Shown one piece after another: positions 53,574-63,125 of a stretch of 64,000 nucleotides of DNA (positions are counted from its first letter, which is position 1; each line of letters starts with the position of its first letter). Origin of the DNA: Chryseobacterium vrystaatense. Its GTDB lineage: Bacteria > Bacteroidota > Bacteroidia > Flavobacteriales > Weeksellaceae. The notes below the pieces were generated by a model. It was not told the origin of the DNA, ran no database searches, and saw nothing but the letters and a program-made list of their open reading frames with translations. The position numbers and the translations under genes are program-made. The stretch is taken from positions 1,096,076-1,160,075 of the forward strand of contig NZ_JPRI01000001.1 of NCBI RefSeq assembly GCF_000737765.1. The letters are read 5' to 3'.

Positions 53574-56066
53574 ATGATTCCAGAAAAAGACACCAAAGTA
53601 GGGACAAACGAGCCCCAGAAGGACAAGTATGGATCGTTTGCATTATTTGATATTGAGCACTTCATGCGAAGAATACTCAAAAACTGGTACTGGTTTGTAT
53701 TGATGCTGTTTATCGGCTACATGATTTCATGGATATATAGTAAATACTACGCGCAAAATATTTATTCTTCAAATCTTTCCTTAAGTATATCCAACAATAC
53801 TTCAAGTTACTTTACACCTAACCAGTCTATCAACTTTATCTGGGGGCAGAGTGGAAATCAGGATGGAGTTTATCTTAAAAAAATGCTTTTATCGAGATCT
53901 CACAATGAATTTTTGGTAAAGGGATTGGATCTTTTCGTTAATTACTCTACAAAGGGAGTCATTAAATCAACGTACATCGACAGAACTGATTCACCAATTT
54001 TTCTTCAGGTAGATAAAAAACATCTTCAGCAGATTAATTATCCTATTACCCTTATTCCCAAAGGCAGAGACTCATATGAAGTAGTTCTTCCGGAAGAAGG
54101 ACAGTCTACGAATTTATACAGCTACGAATCGGAAGGTTTTCATTCAATCAATGGATACAACAGACCTGCGAATAAGGTCATAAAGATCAATGAATGGTAT
54201 AATTCTCCGAATCTTAGATTCAGACTTCTTAGGAATATGGTAACACCTAAGATACAGGTTGATAACATTATTGTAACTCTTAATTCTGTAAATCAAAGTG
54301 TTAATGAGATTGTTTCAACAATCGGAGTAGAATTTGACAAGGAGATCGGTACGATCATGATCATCAGCAAGAAAGGATTTAATCTGAACAGTACTGTAAA
54401 TTTCCTGAATAAATCAGTAGCTGAACTGCAAAAGAAGAGGCTTGCCGATAAAAATATAGTTAATAAGAATACAGATTTTTATCTACAGAATAACGTAGAT
54501 AACATCAGAAAAAAATTAGATTCCAGTGCTGCAGTTCTGAACTACTTAAAAACATCAGAAAAGCTTTATAATATTAAAGACAGAGATGAAAAGTCTTTGG
54601 ATAAAATCAAAGATCTGGAAGCTAAAAAAGCGGATATTGTAAGTAAATTAAGCTCACTTAACAATATTAAAGCAACCCTTCAGGCTCAGGACTTCGAGAA
54701 AATGATCAGCACCAATGCTGCCGGTTTTGAAGACGGTTTCTTCTCTGCTTCTGTCACAGAACTTAAGGCACTGTATACAAAGAAAAGAGAAATGGCCTCT
54801 ATTTATAAGCCAAATTCGGAACCAATCAAAGAAATAAACAGGCTCATTGACGAAGCAAGAAGCGGTTCAAACGGTACATTGAGAAATTATTATACAAAAT
54901 ATTATGATGAGATCAATAAAATTGACCGCGAAGTTACAGAAGCCAATACCGAACTGAATTTATATCCTGAAAAAGAAAGGAAATATCTGGATGCAGAAAG
55001 AGGGTATAACATGATCGAGGCTACCTACAACAGCCTTTTGTCCAGACAGAATGAAGCGCAGATGAAAGTGGCAACCAATCAGTCTGATATTACAGTCATT
55101 GACCCTGCCAAAAACCTGGGACAAGGTGCAATAGGTCCAAATATAAAAGCAATAAAGCTGATTATTATGTTGGGGTTATTGCTGTTGCCATTGATATTTA
55201 TCCTGATCGGAGAGGTTCTTGACAATAAGATCCGAAATATTAAAGAATTGTTGAGTGCAACGAAGATTCCACTTCTTGGGGTGATCGGAAACAACAGTAA
55301 CGACAATATGCTTACCGTTTTGGAACAGCCTAAATCATCAGTGTCAGAAGCATTCAGAGGAATAAGAGCCAGCATGAGGTTTTTGATGGAAAACAATGAA
55401 GAAAACGGAAAAGGAAAAACAATTCTTATTACCTCTTCCATTGGAGGGGAAGGTAAAACCTATGTTTCTATCAATTTAGCTTCGGTAATAGGATTAAGTG
55501 ATAAAAAGACGATTCTTTTGGGAATGGACCTTAGAAAACCAAAAATCTTCGGAGACTTTAAGATTGATAATAAATATGGTATCTCAAACTATCTTACAGG
55601 AGAGGTGGAAATAGAGCAGATCATTAATAAAACCAAGATTCCAAATCTTGATGTTGCTACTTCCGGACCAATTCCTCCAAACCCTTCGGAACTCTTAATG
55701 AGCGAAAGAAACATCAGATTTATAGAAGAGCTCAAGGAAAAATATGATTTCATCATTATTGATTCTCCGCCGGTAGGTCTGGTAGCTGACTCTTATGAGC
55801 TCATGAAATATTCTGATGCCAATATTTATGTTGTCCGTCATGAATATACCGAAAAGTATATGCTGAAGATGATCACCGAAAAGTATCATACCGGAGAAAT
55901 TAATCATTTAGGACTTATATATAATGATTACAATACGAAGCAGGGATATGGTTACGGATATGGCTACGGTTATGGGTATGGGTATTTTGATGAAGATAAA
56001 AATTACAAAGAACCTTTATTGATAAAAATACGAAATAAGGTACAGGCAATATTTAATAAAAAATAG
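53574..56066 (+). CDS. polysaccharide co-polymerase / tyrosine autokinase (Wzc-like)
   Basis: An 830-residue protein. It has a first membrane helix (about residues 38-58), a large periplasmic Wzz-type region with coiled coil (about residues 270-460), a GNVR-like region and a second helix near residue 530. A BY-kinase domain follows: Walker A SSIGGEGKT, Walker A' GMDLRKPK, Walker B FIIIDSPPVG. It ends in a tyrosine-rich tail of seven GY repeats (about residue 787 onward) and then FDEDKNYKEP. It controls chain length and export by tyrosine phosphorylation cycling. Confidence 0.93.
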   Translation: MIPEKDTKVGTNEPQKDKYGSFALFDIEHFMRRILKNWYWFVLMLFIGYMISWIYSKYYAQNIYSSNLSLSISNNTSSYFTPNQSINFIWGQSGNQDGVYLKKMLLSRSHNEFLVKGLDLFVNYSTKGVIKSTYIDRTDSPIFLQVDKKHLQQINYPITLIPKGRDSYEVVLPEEGQSTNLYSYESEGFHSINGYNRPANKVIKINEWYNSPNLRFRLLRNMVTPKIQVDNIIVTLNSVNQSVNEIVSTIGVEFDKEIGTIMIISKKGFNLNSTVNFLNKSVAELQKKRLADKNIVNKNTDFYLQNNVDNIRKKLDSSAAVLNYLKTSEKLYNIKDRDEKSLDKIKDLEAKKADIVSKLSSLNNIKATLQAQDFEKMISTNAAGFEDGFFSASVTELKALYTKKREMASIYKPNSEPIKEINRLIDEARSGSNGTLRNYYTKYYDEINKIDREVTEANTELNLYPEKERKYLDAERGYNMIEATYNSLLSRQNEAQMKVATNQSDITVIDPAKNLGQGAIGPNIKAIKLIIMLGLLLLPLIFILIGEVLDNKIRNIKELLSATKIPLLGVIGNNSNDNMLTVLEQPKSSVSEAFRGIRASMRFLMENNEENGKGKTILITSSIGGEGKTYVSINLASVIGLSDKKTILLGMDLRKPKIFGDFKIDNKYGISNYLTGEVEIEQIINKTKIPNLDVATSGPIPPNPSELLMSERNIRFIEELKEKYDFIIIDSPPVGLVADSYELMKYSDANIYVVRHEYTEKYMLKMITEKYHTGEINHLGLIYNDYNTKQGYGYGYGYGYGYGYFDEDKNYKEPLLIKIRNKVQAIFNKK

Positions 56067-56072
56067 CGTTTT

Positions 56073-56099
56073 AAACCCTCAGCGAATGGGGGTTTTTTT
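56073..56099 (+). terminator. intrinsic terminator of the export operon
   Basis: A stem AAACCC(T)C / GGGGGTTT with an AGCGAAT-type loop, followed by a run of T. Imperfect but GC-rich relative to its surroundings. Confidence 0.75.
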
Positions 56100-56229
56100 A
56101 TACTTTCAGTATTTGGAATCTAAGGAAAAAAGAATATTTTTGGCACTTTGCCGTTTACTTTATAACAAATTATGTTTTTTTGTTTATTTTTAACTATACA
56201 TTAAGAATATCATTAATATAAAAAAGTTT

Positions 56230-56237
56230 TATATTTG
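56230..56237 (+). promoter_or_regulatory. -7 element (TATATTTG) of the DUF6089 gene
   Basis: TATATTTG matches TAnnTTTG, 42 nt before the ATG at 56280. It supports that ATG over the upstream in-frame TTG, which overlaps the -7 box. Confidence 0.55.
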
Positions 56238-56279
56238 CAAAAATTAAATTTTAAAATAACCATAAATCCATATTCTTTT

Positions 56280-57170
56280 ATGAATAAAAAATTATTGTTT
56301 AGCTTTCTTGCCTTCCTTGGAATGGTAAGTCTTAAGGCACAAAGAAACGAATTGGGAGTTCGTCTAGGGATGAGTAACCTAGTAGGGGACGTAGGGAATA
56401 CCAATTACATTTTACAAAAGCCGTTGGATTTAGACAGGATGTCAGAATGGGGATTCCCATTTTATGGAGGTTTATTATATAGATTTAATTTTAATCCGCA
56501 CCAAACCGTTAGATTGGACCTTGGATACAACCAGATTCAGTTTAGCGATAAAGCTGCAAAAGAAGAATATAGAGTGAATAGAAACTCATACGGAAAAAAC
56601 AACGTATATGAGGCCAGCTTAATGTTCGAATACAATTTTTTCCCTGTTAATAATGAGCAGGTAAGTATGGTAAGCCCGTACATTTTTGGAGGTATTGGTG
56701 CTTTAATGTTTGATGCCCCAAAAGCAGATCTTGTTAATGATTTTAGAAGAGATGCAGATGGAGTGGCACAGGCTCCCCTCAATGAACTGGATTTTAAAAG
56801 TACTCCAGTATATACATTAGGAAAAAAAGTAACAATGCATATTCCTTTTGGAGTTGGTTTAAAATATAAATTCAACCATAATTGGGGTATATTTGCAGAA
56901 GCTACATTTAGATATACAATGACTGACCAGCTTGACCATAGTAGACTTATGTCTAAAGATGTAACATCAAGCTTTAATGCAGATATTTTAGATCCTACTA
57001 CAGGAGGATCACTGCTGCAGTCAGGAAACTATTATGCTGTCTCTAAAGAAAGAGAGCAAGAACTTATTAACAAAAGAAATATAGGGGATGATCGGTCTAA
57101 GGACTGGATGAATACTTTTAGTTTAGGACTTACCTATTCATTCGGAAGACCTCCATGCTATTGTGATTAA
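56280..57170 (+). CDS. DUF6089-type outer-membrane beta-barrel protein
   Basis: A 296-residue exported protein with signal peptide MNKKLLFSFLAFLGMVSLKAQ. The repeated amphipathic strands (ELGVRLGMSNLVGDVG, FPFYGGLLYRFNF, TVRLDLGYNQIQF, GVGLKYKFNHNWGIFAEATFRY) and a final NTFSLGLTYSFGR strand indicate an outer-membrane barrel. Bacteroidota regularly place this family in front of uppS and bamA, as here (5 nt before uppS). It is presumed to be an envelope-biogenesis partner of BamA; function not shown. Confidence 0.87.
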   Translation: MNKKLLFSFLAFLGMVSLKAQRNELGVRLGMSNLVGDVGNTNYILQKPLDLDRMSEWGFPFYGGLLYRFNFNPHQTVRLDLGYNQIQFSDKAAKEEYRVNRNSYGKNNVYEASLMFEYNFFPVNNEQVSMVSPYIFGGIGALMFDAPKADLVNDFRRDADGVAQAPLNELDFKSTPVYTLGKKVTMHIPFGVGLKYKFNHNWGIFAEATFRYTMTDQLDHSRLMSKDVTSSFNADILDPTTGGSLLQSGNYYAVSKEREQELINKRNIGDDRSKDWMNTFSLGLTYSFGRPPCYCD

Positions 57171-57175
57171 TTAAT

Positions 57176-57925
57176 ATGTCGTTGATTAAAGATAAAATAA
57201 ATTCTGAGAATTTACCGAAACACGTCGCTATCATTATGGATGGCAATGGAAGATGGGCAAAAACTCGTGGTGAAGAAAGAACTTTCGGCCACAAGAATGC
57301 CATTAATGCAGTGAGAAATGCCATTAATGCCTGTAATGAAATTGATATACCTTATTTAACTCTGTATACATTTTCTTCTGAAAACTGGAGTCGTCCGGCA
57401 GATGAAGTAAGTACATTGATGAATCTGCTTGTAGAGACCTTATTACTGGAAGCTGAAGAAATCTTTAGCAAAGGCCTCAGAATGCATGTTATAGGAAATC
57501 TCGAAAAGCTACCTCTCCTGGTGAGAGAACAGCTTGAACGCGTGGTAGAGCTTACAAAAGAAAACACAAAAGGAAACTTAGTGCTGGCAATAAGCTACGG
57601 TTCACAGAACGAAATATTGGATGCCGTAAAAAACATCAGTTCTGAAGTGAAAGAAGGAAAGGTTGACATTGAGGATATCAATGAAGAATTATTCGAAAGT
57701 TACCTTTATACAAAAGACTTTCCACCTGTAGACCTACTGATTAGAACCAGTGGTGAAACAAGAATAAGCAATTTCCTTCTTTGGCAGATTGCTTATGCGG
57801 AACTACAGTTTTTAAATGTCCTATGGCCAGATTTTACAAAAGATATCTTCTTCCAGTGTATTGTTGATTATCAAAACAAAGAAAGAAGATACGGATTAAC
57901 TGGCGATCAGATAAAAGCCCAATAA
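57176..57925 (+). CDS. uppS: isoprenyl transferase / undecaprenyl diphosphate synthase
   Basis: A 249-residue cis-prenyltransferase. The catalytic Asp lies in VAIIMDGNGRWAK (about residues 18-30). TLYTFSSENWSRP and the C-terminal DLLIRTSGETRISNFLLWQ complete the family signature. It makes undecaprenyl diphosphate, the lipid carrier for peptidoglycan and for the polysaccharide units assembled by the region at 50448-56066. It is in one operon with DUF6089 and bamA. Confidence 0.96.
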   Translation: MSLIKDKINSENLPKHVAIIMDGNGRWAKTRGEERTFGHKNAINAVRNAINACNEIDIPYLTLYTFSSENWSRPADEVSTLMNLLVETLLLEAEEIFSKGLRMHVIGNLEKLPLLVREQLERVVELTKENTKGNLVLAISYGSQNEILDAVKNISSEVKEGKVDIEDINEELFESYLYTKDFPPVDLLIRTSGETRISNFLLWQIAYAELQFLNVLWPDFTKDIFFQCIVDYQNKERRYGLTGDQIKAQ

Positions 57926-57952
57926 ATTTAAAGAAAAGAAAGACTCGATAAA

Positions 57953-60490
57953 ATGAAGTTTAGACTATTACCCATCATAATGTTTGCTGCTTCTGCGCAT
58001 TTTTATGGACAAGTAACTCCTCAGGACAGCACTAAAGTAACTAATGCTGTACACGCAGAAAATGAAACAGGAACTTACACTCTTAAAGACATTGTTGTAG
58101 ATGGGGTAAAAAAATACACGCCGGCTCAGATCTTGCGATTTACGGGCCTTACAAAAGGCGAAGTTGTAGATATTCCAGGACAAAAAATCAGCAACGCTGT
58201 TAAAAAGCTTTGGGATACCCAGTCTTTTTCAGAAGTTGAAGTATATGTTCAGAGTATTGAAGGCCAAACCATCATTTTAAGATTCTACCTCGAAGACCTT
58301 AAAGAACTTGGCGAAGTAAAATTCGCAGGTAAAGGAATTGGTAAATCTAAAAACGAAAAACTAATAAAGGACAATAATCTAAAGCCAGGAACAAAGATTA
58401 CTCAAAACCTGATCTCCAGTCTTAAGACAAAAGTTCCGAAGGATTACGTGAAAAAAGGGTTTGCTGATGCCAAAATTACCATTCAGGATAAAGTCAATGC
58501 GAATGATCCTTCTATGGTAGACTGGACCATCAATATAGATAAAGGCAAGAGAATAAAAATTGACCATATCGAATTTGAAGGGAACGAAAGCGTTACCGAT
58601 GCAAAACTTAGAAAGAAAGCTTTCAAAGAAACCAAACAGAGAAGATTTGGTATCGGAGGAATTCTGAAATCGTCTAAATTTATCGAAGAAAAGTATCAGG
58701 AAGACAAGCAGAGCCTTGTTAGCTATTACAACTCTTTGGGATATAGAGATGCTTCTATTGTTTCAGATTCCGTTTGGAGAAATAAAAGAAATAACTATGA
58801 GATCAATGTAAAACTTAAAGAAGGTAAAAAGTATTATATCGGAGATGTTACATTCACCGGGAATACTGTTTACTCTACAGAATATTTACAGAGATTACTT
58901 GGATATAAAAAAGGAGATATCTACGATGCCGTAGGTTTCAATAAAAAAGTAGGAGAAGACGGAGGTAAAGAAGATGATTCAGATATTAAATCTGTATACA
59001 TGAATAACGGATACCTTTTCTCAAACGTGACACCAGTAGAAAAATCTGTGTCTGGAGATGCCGTAAACCTTGAGATCAGAATTAATGAAGGAGAACAGGC
59101 AACCTGGAATAAAGTTACCTGGCAGGGAAATACAACAACGCATGACCATGTTGTTCTTAGAGCTTTAAGAACAAAACCAGGTGAGCTTTTCAAAAAAACA
59201 GAAATTAAGAGAACTTACTTTGATCTGGCAGGAATGTCTTTCTTTGATCCACAGCAGGTAGGTCAGGATATTCAGCCTAATCAGCAGGATAATACGGTAG
59301 ATATCAATTGGAAATTGGTTGAAAAGGGATCTTCACAGGTTCAGTTACAGGCTGGTTACGGAGGTAATAGCTTTATCGGAACTTTAGGACTTACTTTTAA
59401 CAACTTCTCCCTGAGAAACTTCCTTAAATTTAAAGACTTTAAACCAGTACCTCAGGGAGATGGACAAACTCTATCTATCCAGGCACAGGCAGGTCAGTAT
59501 TTCCAAAACTATGGAATCTCATTTACTGAGCCATGGTTGTTCGGAACAAAGCCTACAGCTCTTTCTGTAAGTTTGAACACCTCCAGAGTAAAATACAAAG
59601 ACAGTTTTGGAAATGATCAGAAGCTTAATATCTTCTCCGCGTCAGTAGGTCTTAATAGATACCTGAACTGGCCGGATGATTATTTCGCATTATATACAGG
59701 ACTGCAGTTCCAGAAATATACCTTCAATAACTATCCTTTCCAGTTTGGAGATGTTACGGAAATGTACGGTGATGCAAATAACTTAAGTCTTAACTTAGGT
59801 TTAAGCAGAAACTCTGCAGGTATTGACCCGATATTCCCAACAACAGGTTCGAATATCGAACTTTCTGCCAAACTTACCGCACCTTATTCATTGTTCAGTA
59901 ATAAAGATTATTCTACAATGAAGCCGGTAGATAAGTATAAGTGGATGGAATTCTACAAGATCAAATTTAAAGCAGACGTTTATAACGAAGTTGCAGGTAA
60001 ATTAGTCTTGAGATCTTCTGCTGAAATGGGATTCATGGATGGATATAACAAACAGCTTGGTGCTCCGCCATTCGAAAGATTCTACGTTGGAGGTACAGGT
60101 TTGTTTGGTGGTAGATATGACGGTCGTGAATTGATTCCTTTGAGAGGATATGAAAATGCATCGACTTATGGAGGAGAATCAACAGATATTACACCAAAAG
60201 GAGGAGGTACAATCTATAACAGATTTACTTTAGAATTAAGATACCCAATCTCAATGAACCAGACCGCTAAGATATACGCACTTACTTTCGCAGAAGGAGG
60301 TAACGTATGGAACAGCTGGAGTGGATATAATCCATTCCAACTGAAAAGATCAGTAGGGGTAGGGGTAAGAGTTTATATGGGAGCTTTCGGTTTGATCGGA
60401 TTTGACTTTGCTTATGGATTCGATACGACGATTTCCGGAGAAAAACAAAATAAAATGATTCCTCACTTCTTAATGAATCAATCATTATAA
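57953..60490 (+). CDS. bamA: outer-membrane protein assembly factor BamA
   Basis: An 845-residue Omp85 protein with a signal peptide (ends HFYGQ) and five POTRA-like repeats (about residues 45-440), each starting in the style of VDGVKKYTPAQILRFTGL or GNTVYSTEYLQRLLGY. A 16-strand barrel closes with GAFGLIGFDFAYGFD. The loop-6 motif is PLRGYEN (VRGF/Y type). It inserts beta-barrel proteins into the outer membrane. It lies 27 nt after uppS and 9 nt before a Skp gene, a standard arrangement. Confidence 0.95.
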   Translation: MKFRLLPIIMFAASAHFYGQVTPQDSTKVTNAVHAENETGTYTLKDIVVDGVKKYTPAQILRFTGLTKGEVVDIPGQKISNAVKKLWDTQSFSEVEVYVQSIEGQTIILRFYLEDLKELGEVKFAGKGIGKSKNEKLIKDNNLKPGTKITQNLISSLKTKVPKDYVKKGFADAKITIQDKVNANDPSMVDWTINIDKGKRIKIDHIEFEGNESVTDAKLRKKAFKETKQRRFGIGGILKSSKFIEEKYQEDKQSLVSYYNSLGYRDASIVSDSVWRNKRNNYEINVKLKEGKKYYIGDVTFTGNTVYSTEYLQRLLGYKKGDIYDAVGFNKKVGEDGGKEDDSDIKSVYMNNGYLFSNVTPVEKSVSGDAVNLEIRINEGEQATWNKVTWQGNTTTHDHVVLRALRTKPGELFKKTEIKRTYFDLAGMSFFDPQQVGQDIQPNQQDNTVDINWKLVEKGSSQVQLQAGYGGNSFIGTLGLTFNNFSLRNFLKFKDFKPVPQGDGQTLSIQAQAGQYFQNYGISFTEPWLFGTKPTALSVSLNTSRVKYKDSFGNDQKLNIFSASVGLNRYLNWPDDYFALYTGLQFQKYTFNNYPFQFGDVTEMYGDANNLSLNLGLSRNSAGIDPIFPTTGSNIELSAKLTAPYSLFSNKDYSTMKPVDKYKWMEFYKIKFKADVYNEVAGKLVLRSSAEMGFMDGYNKQLGAPPFERFYVGGTGLFGGRYDGRELIPLRGYENASTYGGESTDITPKGGGTIYNRFTLELRYPISMNQTAKIYALTFAEGGNVWNSWSGYNPFQLKRSVGVGVRVYMGAFGLIGFDFAYGFDTTISGEKQNKMIPHFLMNQSL

Positions 60491-60499
60491 TTCATAGAT

Positions 60500-61051
60500 A
60501 TGAAAAACTTTAAAATCATTTTCACATTTGTATTGTTTCTTCTTTTCGGGTTTTCAAACGCCCAAAAAGTTGGAGTGGTAGATACAGGCTATATTTTAGA
60601 TAAGCTGCCTCAATACAAAGAAGCTGAAGCAAGATTAAATTCGCAGATCGATACCTGGCAGTCAGAACTTCAAAATCTTCAGTCAGAGTACGAAAGAAAA
60701 AAATCAGCATTTGAAAGTGAAAAAGTTTTGTTGATAGGAGACCAGCTGAAGCTTAGAGAAAAAGAAGTAATGGATCTTGAAAAAAACATTAAAACGACAA
60801 CAAGCTTACGTTTTGGAGTTAATGGAGAAATTACAAAACTGAGAACAAACCTGGTTGTACCGTTTCAGGATCAGATATGGGGAGCCATCAAAACAATGGC
60901 TGAGAAAAATGGATTGGGCACGGTTCTTGATAAAACGGATAATAATGTGCTTTTCCTTCTGCCAAGATATGATTATACAGAAAAAGTATTAACGATCTTA
61001 TTGAAAGGAACTGATAAAAAAGAAAAAACTAATAGTAAAAGTAAAAAGTAA
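60500..61051 (+). CDS. OmpH/Skp family periplasmic chaperone (first copy)
   Basis: A 183-residue protein with signal peptide ending SNAQ, the Skp start VGVVDTGYILDKLPQYKEAE, and a coiled-coil region of about residues 40-115 (SELQNLQSEYERKKSAFESEK). It chaperones unfolded outer-membrane proteins on the way to BamA. The C-terminal 15 residues are highly charged (KKEKTNSKSKK), unlike the second copy. Same operon as bamA (9 nt). Confidence 0.9.
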   Translation: MKNFKIIFTFVLFLLFGFSNAQKVGVVDTGYILDKLPQYKEAEARLNSQIDTWQSELQNLQSEYERKKSAFESEKVLLIGDQLKLREKEVMDLEKNIKTTTSLRFGVNGEITKLRTNLVVPFQDQIWGAIKTMAEKNGLGTVLDKTDNNVLFLLPRYDYTEKVLTILLKGTDKKEKTNSKSKK

Positions 61052-61123
61052 CATAATTAACATAATTAACTTTTGCTTAAATTTACAATCTAAAAACAAA
61101 TTAAATTATTTATTTTACCAATT

Positions 61124-61627
61124 ATGAAAAAATTAAGTGTATTATTTGCCGCGGTAATAATGGTTGTGTCAGTAGGTATGGCAAAAGCTCAAAAGATCGC
61201 TACTGTCGATGTAATGGGGGTTCTTAATGCAATGCCTGAAAAGAAAAAAGCTGATGCTGAAATAAAAACTTTCTTAGATGCAAAACAAGCTGAAATCAAG
61301 AAAAAAGCTGATGCAGGACAAGCTAAATTAAAGCAGTACAGCGAAGAAGCTCCAAAGAAAACAGCTGAAGAAAACAAAGCTAGAGAAGCAGAATTACAGA
61401 AAATCCAGGAAGAAATCGCTCAAATGCAGGATAAAGCTCAGAAAGATCTTCAGGCTAAACAAGACGTAGCTTTTGGACCTATCGAGAAAAAACTGAATGA
61501 TGCTATGGAGAAAGTAGCTAAAGCTAGCGGATATGAATTCATCATGGATGCAAACTCTTCTGCCTTTGTATACAAAGGAGGAGCAGATGCTACACCTTCT
61601 GTGAAGAAAGAATTAGGGATCAACTAA
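61124..61627 (+). CDS. OmpH/Skp family periplasmic chaperone (second copy)
   Basis: A 167-residue paralogue with signal peptide ending AKAQ. The start IATVDVMGVLNAMPEKKKAD parallels the first copy, followed by a long coiled coil rich in Lys, Ala and Gln (about residues 55-115). It ends KKELGIN. It probably shares or specialises the chaperone task of the first copy. The 72-nt gap contains TAACTTTTG, a near match to a -7 element, so it may also have its own promoter. It ends at a terminator. Confidence 0.9.
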   Translation: MKKLSVLFAAVIMVVSVGMAKAQKIATVDVMGVLNAMPEKKKADAEIKTFLDAKQAEIKKKADAGQAKLKQYSEEAPKKTAEENKAREAELQKIQEEIAQMQDKAQKDLQAKQDVAFGPIEKKLNDAMEKVAKASGYEFIMDANSSAFVYKGGADATPSVKKELGIN

Positions 61628-61651
61628 TAAATCAACAAAGTTTTATAAATT

Positions 61652-61680
61652 AACCGCTTCTTTTAGAGGCGGTTTTTTTA
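61652..61680 (+). terminator. intrinsic terminator after the second skp gene
   Basis: A 10-bp stem AACCGCTTCT / AGAGGCGGTT with one G-U pair and a TTT loop, then seven T. It overlaps the -7 element of the next gene. Confidence 0.85.
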
Positions 61681-61686
61681 TTTTTG
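61679..61686 (+). promoter_or_regulatory. -7 element (TATTTTTG) directly before the thioesterase ATG
   Basis: TATTTTTG matches TAnnTTTG and ends only 4 nt before the ATG at 61691, so the transcript would start at or near the start codon. Its TA and T-run are shared with the preceding terminator, so chance similarity is possible. Confidence 0.4.
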
Positions 61687-61690
61687 CGCT

Positions 61691-62176
61691 ATGGAAAAAG
61701 AAGTATCAACCGTCGTAAAAGTAAGGTTCAGCGATTGTGACCCGATAGGACATTTGAATAATGTAAAATATCTGGATTATATGTTTAATGCCAGAGAAGA
61801 TCATGTAGAAACATTTTATGGATTCACGTATGAAGAATACACAAAAAAAACAGGATGTACCTGGATTGCTATTCAAAACGAAATCGCTTACTTGAAAGAA
61901 GTAAGATACAATACGCAGGTTGTTATCAGCAGCAAAACTATCGAAATACTCGATAGGACTGCTAAAGTAGAAATATTAATGAAAAGTCTGGATGAAAAAA
62001 CAGTTCATGCCGTATTATGGGTTACTGTGATCTATTTCAATATCAAAACAAGAAGATCAGAAGTTCATCCGGAAGATATAAAAGAAACATTCCATAAGTT
62101 TTATGTAGATCTTGAGCAAAAAGATTTCCAGCCAAGGGTGAAGTTTTTAAGATCTCAGAATGCAAAAAATTCTTAG
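61691..62176 (+). CDS. acyl-CoA thioesterase (YbgC/FadM-like hot-dog)
   Basis: A 161-residue hot-dog thioesterase with the YbgC-type start VKVRFSDCDPIGHLNNVKYLDYM (catalytic Asp in DCDPIGH) and a REDHV helix. It hydrolyses acyl-CoA or acyl-ACP. It is separate in position and sequence from the pigment thioesterase at 26222. The gene probably has a near-leaderless transcript. Confidence 0.85.
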   Translation: MEKEVSTVVKVRFSDCDPIGHLNNVKYLDYMFNAREDHVETFYGFTYEEYTKKTGCTWIAIQNEIAYLKEVRYNTQVVISSKTIEILDRTAKVEILMKSLDEKTVHAVLWVTVIYFNIKTRRSEVHPEDIKETFHKFYVDLEQKDFQPRVKFLRSQNAKNS

Positions 62177-62230
62177 TCAGATCATAAAAGATAATTGCTT
62201 CTAGTGAGCTAAAGGTTTTTCTTTTAATAG

Positions 62231-62238
62231 TACATTTG
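62231..62238 (+). promoter_or_regulatory. -7 element (TACATTTG) of rfbD
   Basis: TACATTTG matches TAnnTTTG, 22 nt upstream of the rfbD ATG. No -33 TTG at normal distance. Confidence 0.45.
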
Positions 62239-62260
62239 ATAAGTAAATAATAAATTACAG

Positions 62261-63124
62261 ATGAAAAAAATAGTCGTATTAGGTAGCAACGGACAGTTAG
62301 GTAACTGTATCAGAAAAATTGCACCTGATTTTGAAAATAAATATGAATTCATATTCACGGATTCAAAAACATTGGATATTACAGACGAAGATCAAATCAA
62401 TAGTTTCTTTTATGATAATAAACCAGATTACTGTATAAATGCTTCTGCGTATACAGCCGTTGATTTGGCCGAAAAAGAAAGTGATAAAGCATTCGCCGTT
62501 AATGCTGATGGAGTAGGATATATTGCTCAGGCTTGTGTCGATCATAAAAGTATTTTGATCCACGTTTCCACAGACTATGTATTTGATGGAGATACAAACC
62601 TCCCGTATTCAGAAGATGATTTTACAAGTCCGATTGGAGTATATGGAGAATCCAAAATGAAAGGTGAAGAACTTGCCCTTGAAATTAATCCGAAAACTAT
62701 TATTCTGAGAACTTCATGGCTTTATTCAGAATTTAACAAGAATTTTGTTAAAACAATGTTGAATCTCTTTACTCAAAAAGATGAACTGGGAATCGTATCT
62801 GATCAATTCGGACAGCCTACAAATGCTAATGATCTTGCAGAAGCAATTATGGATATTATTGAAACACCCAATAAAATCTTAGGTGTTTTTCATTTTTCTA
62901 ACTATCCGGAAACAACATGGTTTGAATTCGCAAAAAAAATCGCAGAATTTTCAAACTCTACAGTACAGTTAAACCCGCTTACAACAGAACAGTATCCTAC
63001 TCCTGCGAAAAGACCGGTAAGAAGTACCATGTCTTTGGACAAGATTGAAGAGATATATAAAATAGAACCTAAGCATTGGGAAAACAGCCTTGAAGAATCT
63101 GTCAAAATATTAATACAACAATAA
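62261..63124 (+). CDS. rfbD: dTDP-4-dehydrorhamnose reductase (RfbD/RmlD)
   Basis: A 287-residue extended SDR. The NAD(P) site is VLGSNGQLGNC, followed by NASAYTAVDLAEKE (family signature), HVSTDYVFDGD and the catalytic YGESKMKGE (Tyr and Lys). It makes dTDP-L-rhamnose, which would feed the surface polysaccharide. The three preceding steps (rfbA, B, C) are not in this window. It is followed after 1 nt by a secreted unknown. Confidence 0.93.
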   Translation: MKKIVVLGSNGQLGNCIRKIAPDFENKYEFIFTDSKTLDITDEDQINSFFYDNKPDYCINASAYTAVDLAEKESDKAFAVNADGVGYIAQACVDHKSILIHVSTDYVFDGDTNLPYSEDDFTSPIGVYGESKMKGEELALEINPKTIILRTSWLYSEFNKNFVKTMLNLFTQKDELGIVSDQFGQPTNANDLAEAIMDIIETPNKILGVFHFSNYPETTWFEFAKKIAEFSNSTVQLNPLTTEQYPTPAKRPVRSTMSLDKIEEIYKIEPKHWENSLEESVKILIQQ

Positions 63125-63125
63125 T

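Noticed and set aside
61052..61123. TAACTTTTG between the two skp genes as a second promoter
   Set aside because: The spacing inside the box is one base too long for TAnnTTTG, so it is mentioned only as a possibility.
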